7,059 nucleotides of DNA from an uncultured Planctomycetota bacterium. GTDB taxonomy: Bacteria; Planctomycetota; Phycisphaerae; Sedimentisphaerales; Anaerobacaceae. The stretch lies in NCBI GenBank assembly GCA_903927855.1, contig CAIYOL010000175.1, forward strand, positions 1-7,059, read 5' to 3'. The notes beneath the pieces were generated by a model. The model was not told the origin of the DNA and ran no database searches. It saw only the letters and a program-made list of their open reading frames with translations. Below are positions 6,805 to 7,059 of this stretch, one piece after another (the first letter of the stretch is position 1; every line of letters starts with the position of its first letter). A program made the translations under genes and the position numbers.

Positions 6805-6837
6805 GTCATCTTTTATCCGCCTCTGGCGGATGATGAC
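6805..6837 (+). repeat. Array hairpin 3, nested (hairpin inside a hairpin loop)
   Basis: Outer stem GTCATC 6805-6810 with GATGAC 6832-6837 (6 bp). Inner stem ATCCGCC 6815-6821 with GGCGGAT 6825-6831 (7 bp), loop TCT; the TTTT at 6811-6814 is a one-sided bulge. The base of the outer stem is decayed, since CCCC at 6801-6804 faces TGAG at 6838-6841. Spacer and left arm match the hairpin at 6963-6985, which lacks the inner stem. Confidence 0.7.
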
Positions 6838-6850
6838 TGAGTTTGGTTAG

Positions 6851-6870
6851 CCCTGCCGCTCGCGGCAGGG
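6851..6870 (+). repeat. Array hairpin 4 (CCCTGCCG / CGGCAGGG)
   Basis: Perfect 8-bp stem, 6851-6858 with 6863-6870, and a CTCG tetraloop. It is flanked by GGTTAG and GTTACT. It is the most stable-looking single hairpin of the array. Confidence 0.8.
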
Positions 6871-6888
6871 GTTACTCTGGCTGGGGTT

Positions 6889-6907
6889 GCAGGCGCGAGG
6901 ATTGCTT
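6889..6907 (+). repeat. Spacer repeat type a, copy 2
   Basis: GCAGGCGCGAGGATTGCTT is the second copy of the spacer seen at 6748-6766 and is followed by a run of T up to 6912. Confidence 0.65.
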
Positions 6908-6919
6908 TTTTTCGGTTAG

Positions 6920-6940
6920 CCCCCAAGTTTATCTTGGGGG
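6920..6940 (+). repeat. Array hairpin 5 (CCCCCAAG / CTTGGGGG)
   Basis: Perfect 8-bp stem, 6920-6927 with 6933-6940, loop TTTAT. The left flank GGTTAG is the same as for hairpin 4. The right flank is TTTGCAATC, starting the type b spacer. Confidence 0.8.
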
Positions 6941-6962
6941 TTTGCAATCTCAAAATGTTTAG

Positions 6963-6985
6963 CCCCGTTATCTTGTATGACGGGG
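6963..6985 (+). repeat. Array hairpin 6 (CCCCGTTAT / ATGACGGGG)
   Basis: A 9-bp stem, 6963-6971 with 6977-6985, containing one T-G wobble (6969 with 6979), loop CTTGT. Left flank TTTAG, right flank TTCACCC. It is the simple counterpart of the nested hairpin at 6805-6837. Confidence 0.75.
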
Positions 6986-6995
6986 TTCACCCTTC

Positions 6996-7043
6996 AACGC
7001 CCGCCTGCCCTCGAATGTTGTTATCGGGGGTCGTTCGGGCGTT
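6996..7043 (+). repeat. Array hairpin 7, nested long form of hairpin 1
   Basis: Outer stem AACGCCCG 6996-7003 with CGGGCGTT 7036-7043 (8 bp). Inside the 32-nt loop a second stem forms: CCCTCGA 7008-7014 with TCGGGGG 7024-7030 (7 pairs including one T-G wobble), loop of 9. Relative to hairpin 1 it carries about 27 extra bases in the loop. Confidence 0.65.
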
Positions 7044-7059
7044 TGTATATAGCCCGCCG
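7037..7059 (+). repeat. 23-bp exact direct repeat, copy 2, at window edge
   Basis: Exact copy of 6711-6733, 326 bp downstream. It ends at the last base of the window, so the true match may be longer. Confidence 0.9.

Larger units (their letters stand above)
6627..7059. other. Gene-free, repeat-rich region downstream of the ABC-F gene
   Basis: No open reading frame of coding character is seen on either strand in these 433 bases. The stretch consists of a short heptamer tandem repeat followed by a same-orientation array of hairpins that runs off the window edge. None of the hairpins is followed by a proper T-run, so a classical terminator for the ABC-F gene is not evident. Confidence 0.75.
6687..7059 (+). 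repeat. Directional array of at least seven hairpins with shared flanks
   Basis: Seven inverted repeats follow one another, mostly 9 to 50 bp apart. The common plan is TTTAG or TTAG, then a stem opening with CCC, a short loop, a closing GGG and then GTT. The upper stems differ (CCCGCCG, CCCTGCCG, CCCCCAAG, CCCCGTTAT), each with matching changes on the other arm. Spacers between them recur in two types (GCAATCGCGAGG-like and GCAAYCTCAAAA-like). All copies point the same way, along ABC-F transcription. The array continues past the right edge. It may be a REP/BIME-like or MITE-like intergenic element; I cannot assign a named family. Confidence 0.7.

Noticed and set aside
6697..7043. Integron attC-like sites (AACGCCC / GGGCGTT resembles attC ends)
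   Set aside because: The GTTRRRY/RYYYAAC consensus is not met, the short copy is only 21 bp, there are no extrahelical bases in the expected places, and no cassettes or integrase are present.
6687..7059. CRISPR array
   Set aside because: The repeats differ in sequence and length, the spacing is irregular, and the intervals are themselves repeated rather than unique spacers.

Overview
The window is a piece of a bacterial chromosome of moderate G+C content. It carries four protein-coding genes and a repeat-rich 3' tail. The large 2-hydroxyacyl-CoA dehydratase activase-type protein, a hallmark of oxygen-sensitive Fe-S enzymology, suggests an anaerobe or facultative anaerobe. The mixed gene complement, weak Shine-Dalgarno sequences and a short Rho are compatible with a Planctomycetota-like (Phycisphaerae-type) or related deep-branching lineage. 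That placement is a low-confidence guess and no marker gene here settles it.

Layout. Positions 1-2739 (+) hold the 912-residue C-terminal part of a giant CoA-dehydratase activase/DUF2229/HgdB-like protein whose N-terminus lies outside the window. Positions 2740-2880 are an intergenic region with a near-perfect sigma70-type promoter (TTGACC-N17-TATAAT) and a 23-bp AT-rich palindrome at the expected transcription start. Positions 2881-3390 (+) encode a small membrane-anchored coiled-coil LysM protein. It converges, across 50 bp, on rho (3441-4541, -). Positions 4542-4679 are a divergent control region: a good rho promoter on the minus strand with a palindrome centred on its -10 box, and on the plus strand a TATAAT so close to the next ATG that the mRNA may be leaderless. 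Positions 4680-6626 (+) encode a 648-residue ABC-F ATPase with two intact ATP sites and a Uup-type C-terminal coiled coil. Positions 6627-7059 contain no gene. They hold a heptamer tandem repeat followed by an array of at least seven hairpins, all in the same orientation.

How the parts relate. The genes do not form one pathway. The activase would energise an Fe-S dehydratase or reductase, LysM is an envelope protein, Rho is the transcription-termination motor, and ABC-F acts on ribosomes or DNA. rho and the ABC-F gene share a divergent control region and both serve core gene expression.

The two most notable points are these. (1) The hairpin array has stems whose sequences change while pairing and flanks are kept; two of its hairpins carry a second hairpin inserted in the loop, and one block begins to repeat at the right edge of the window. 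(2) The Rho retains the complete ATPase/translocation motor but lacks the N-terminal helical domain. By eye-alignment it has also lost most of the aromatic and charged residues that form the primary RNA-binding site in E. coli Rho.
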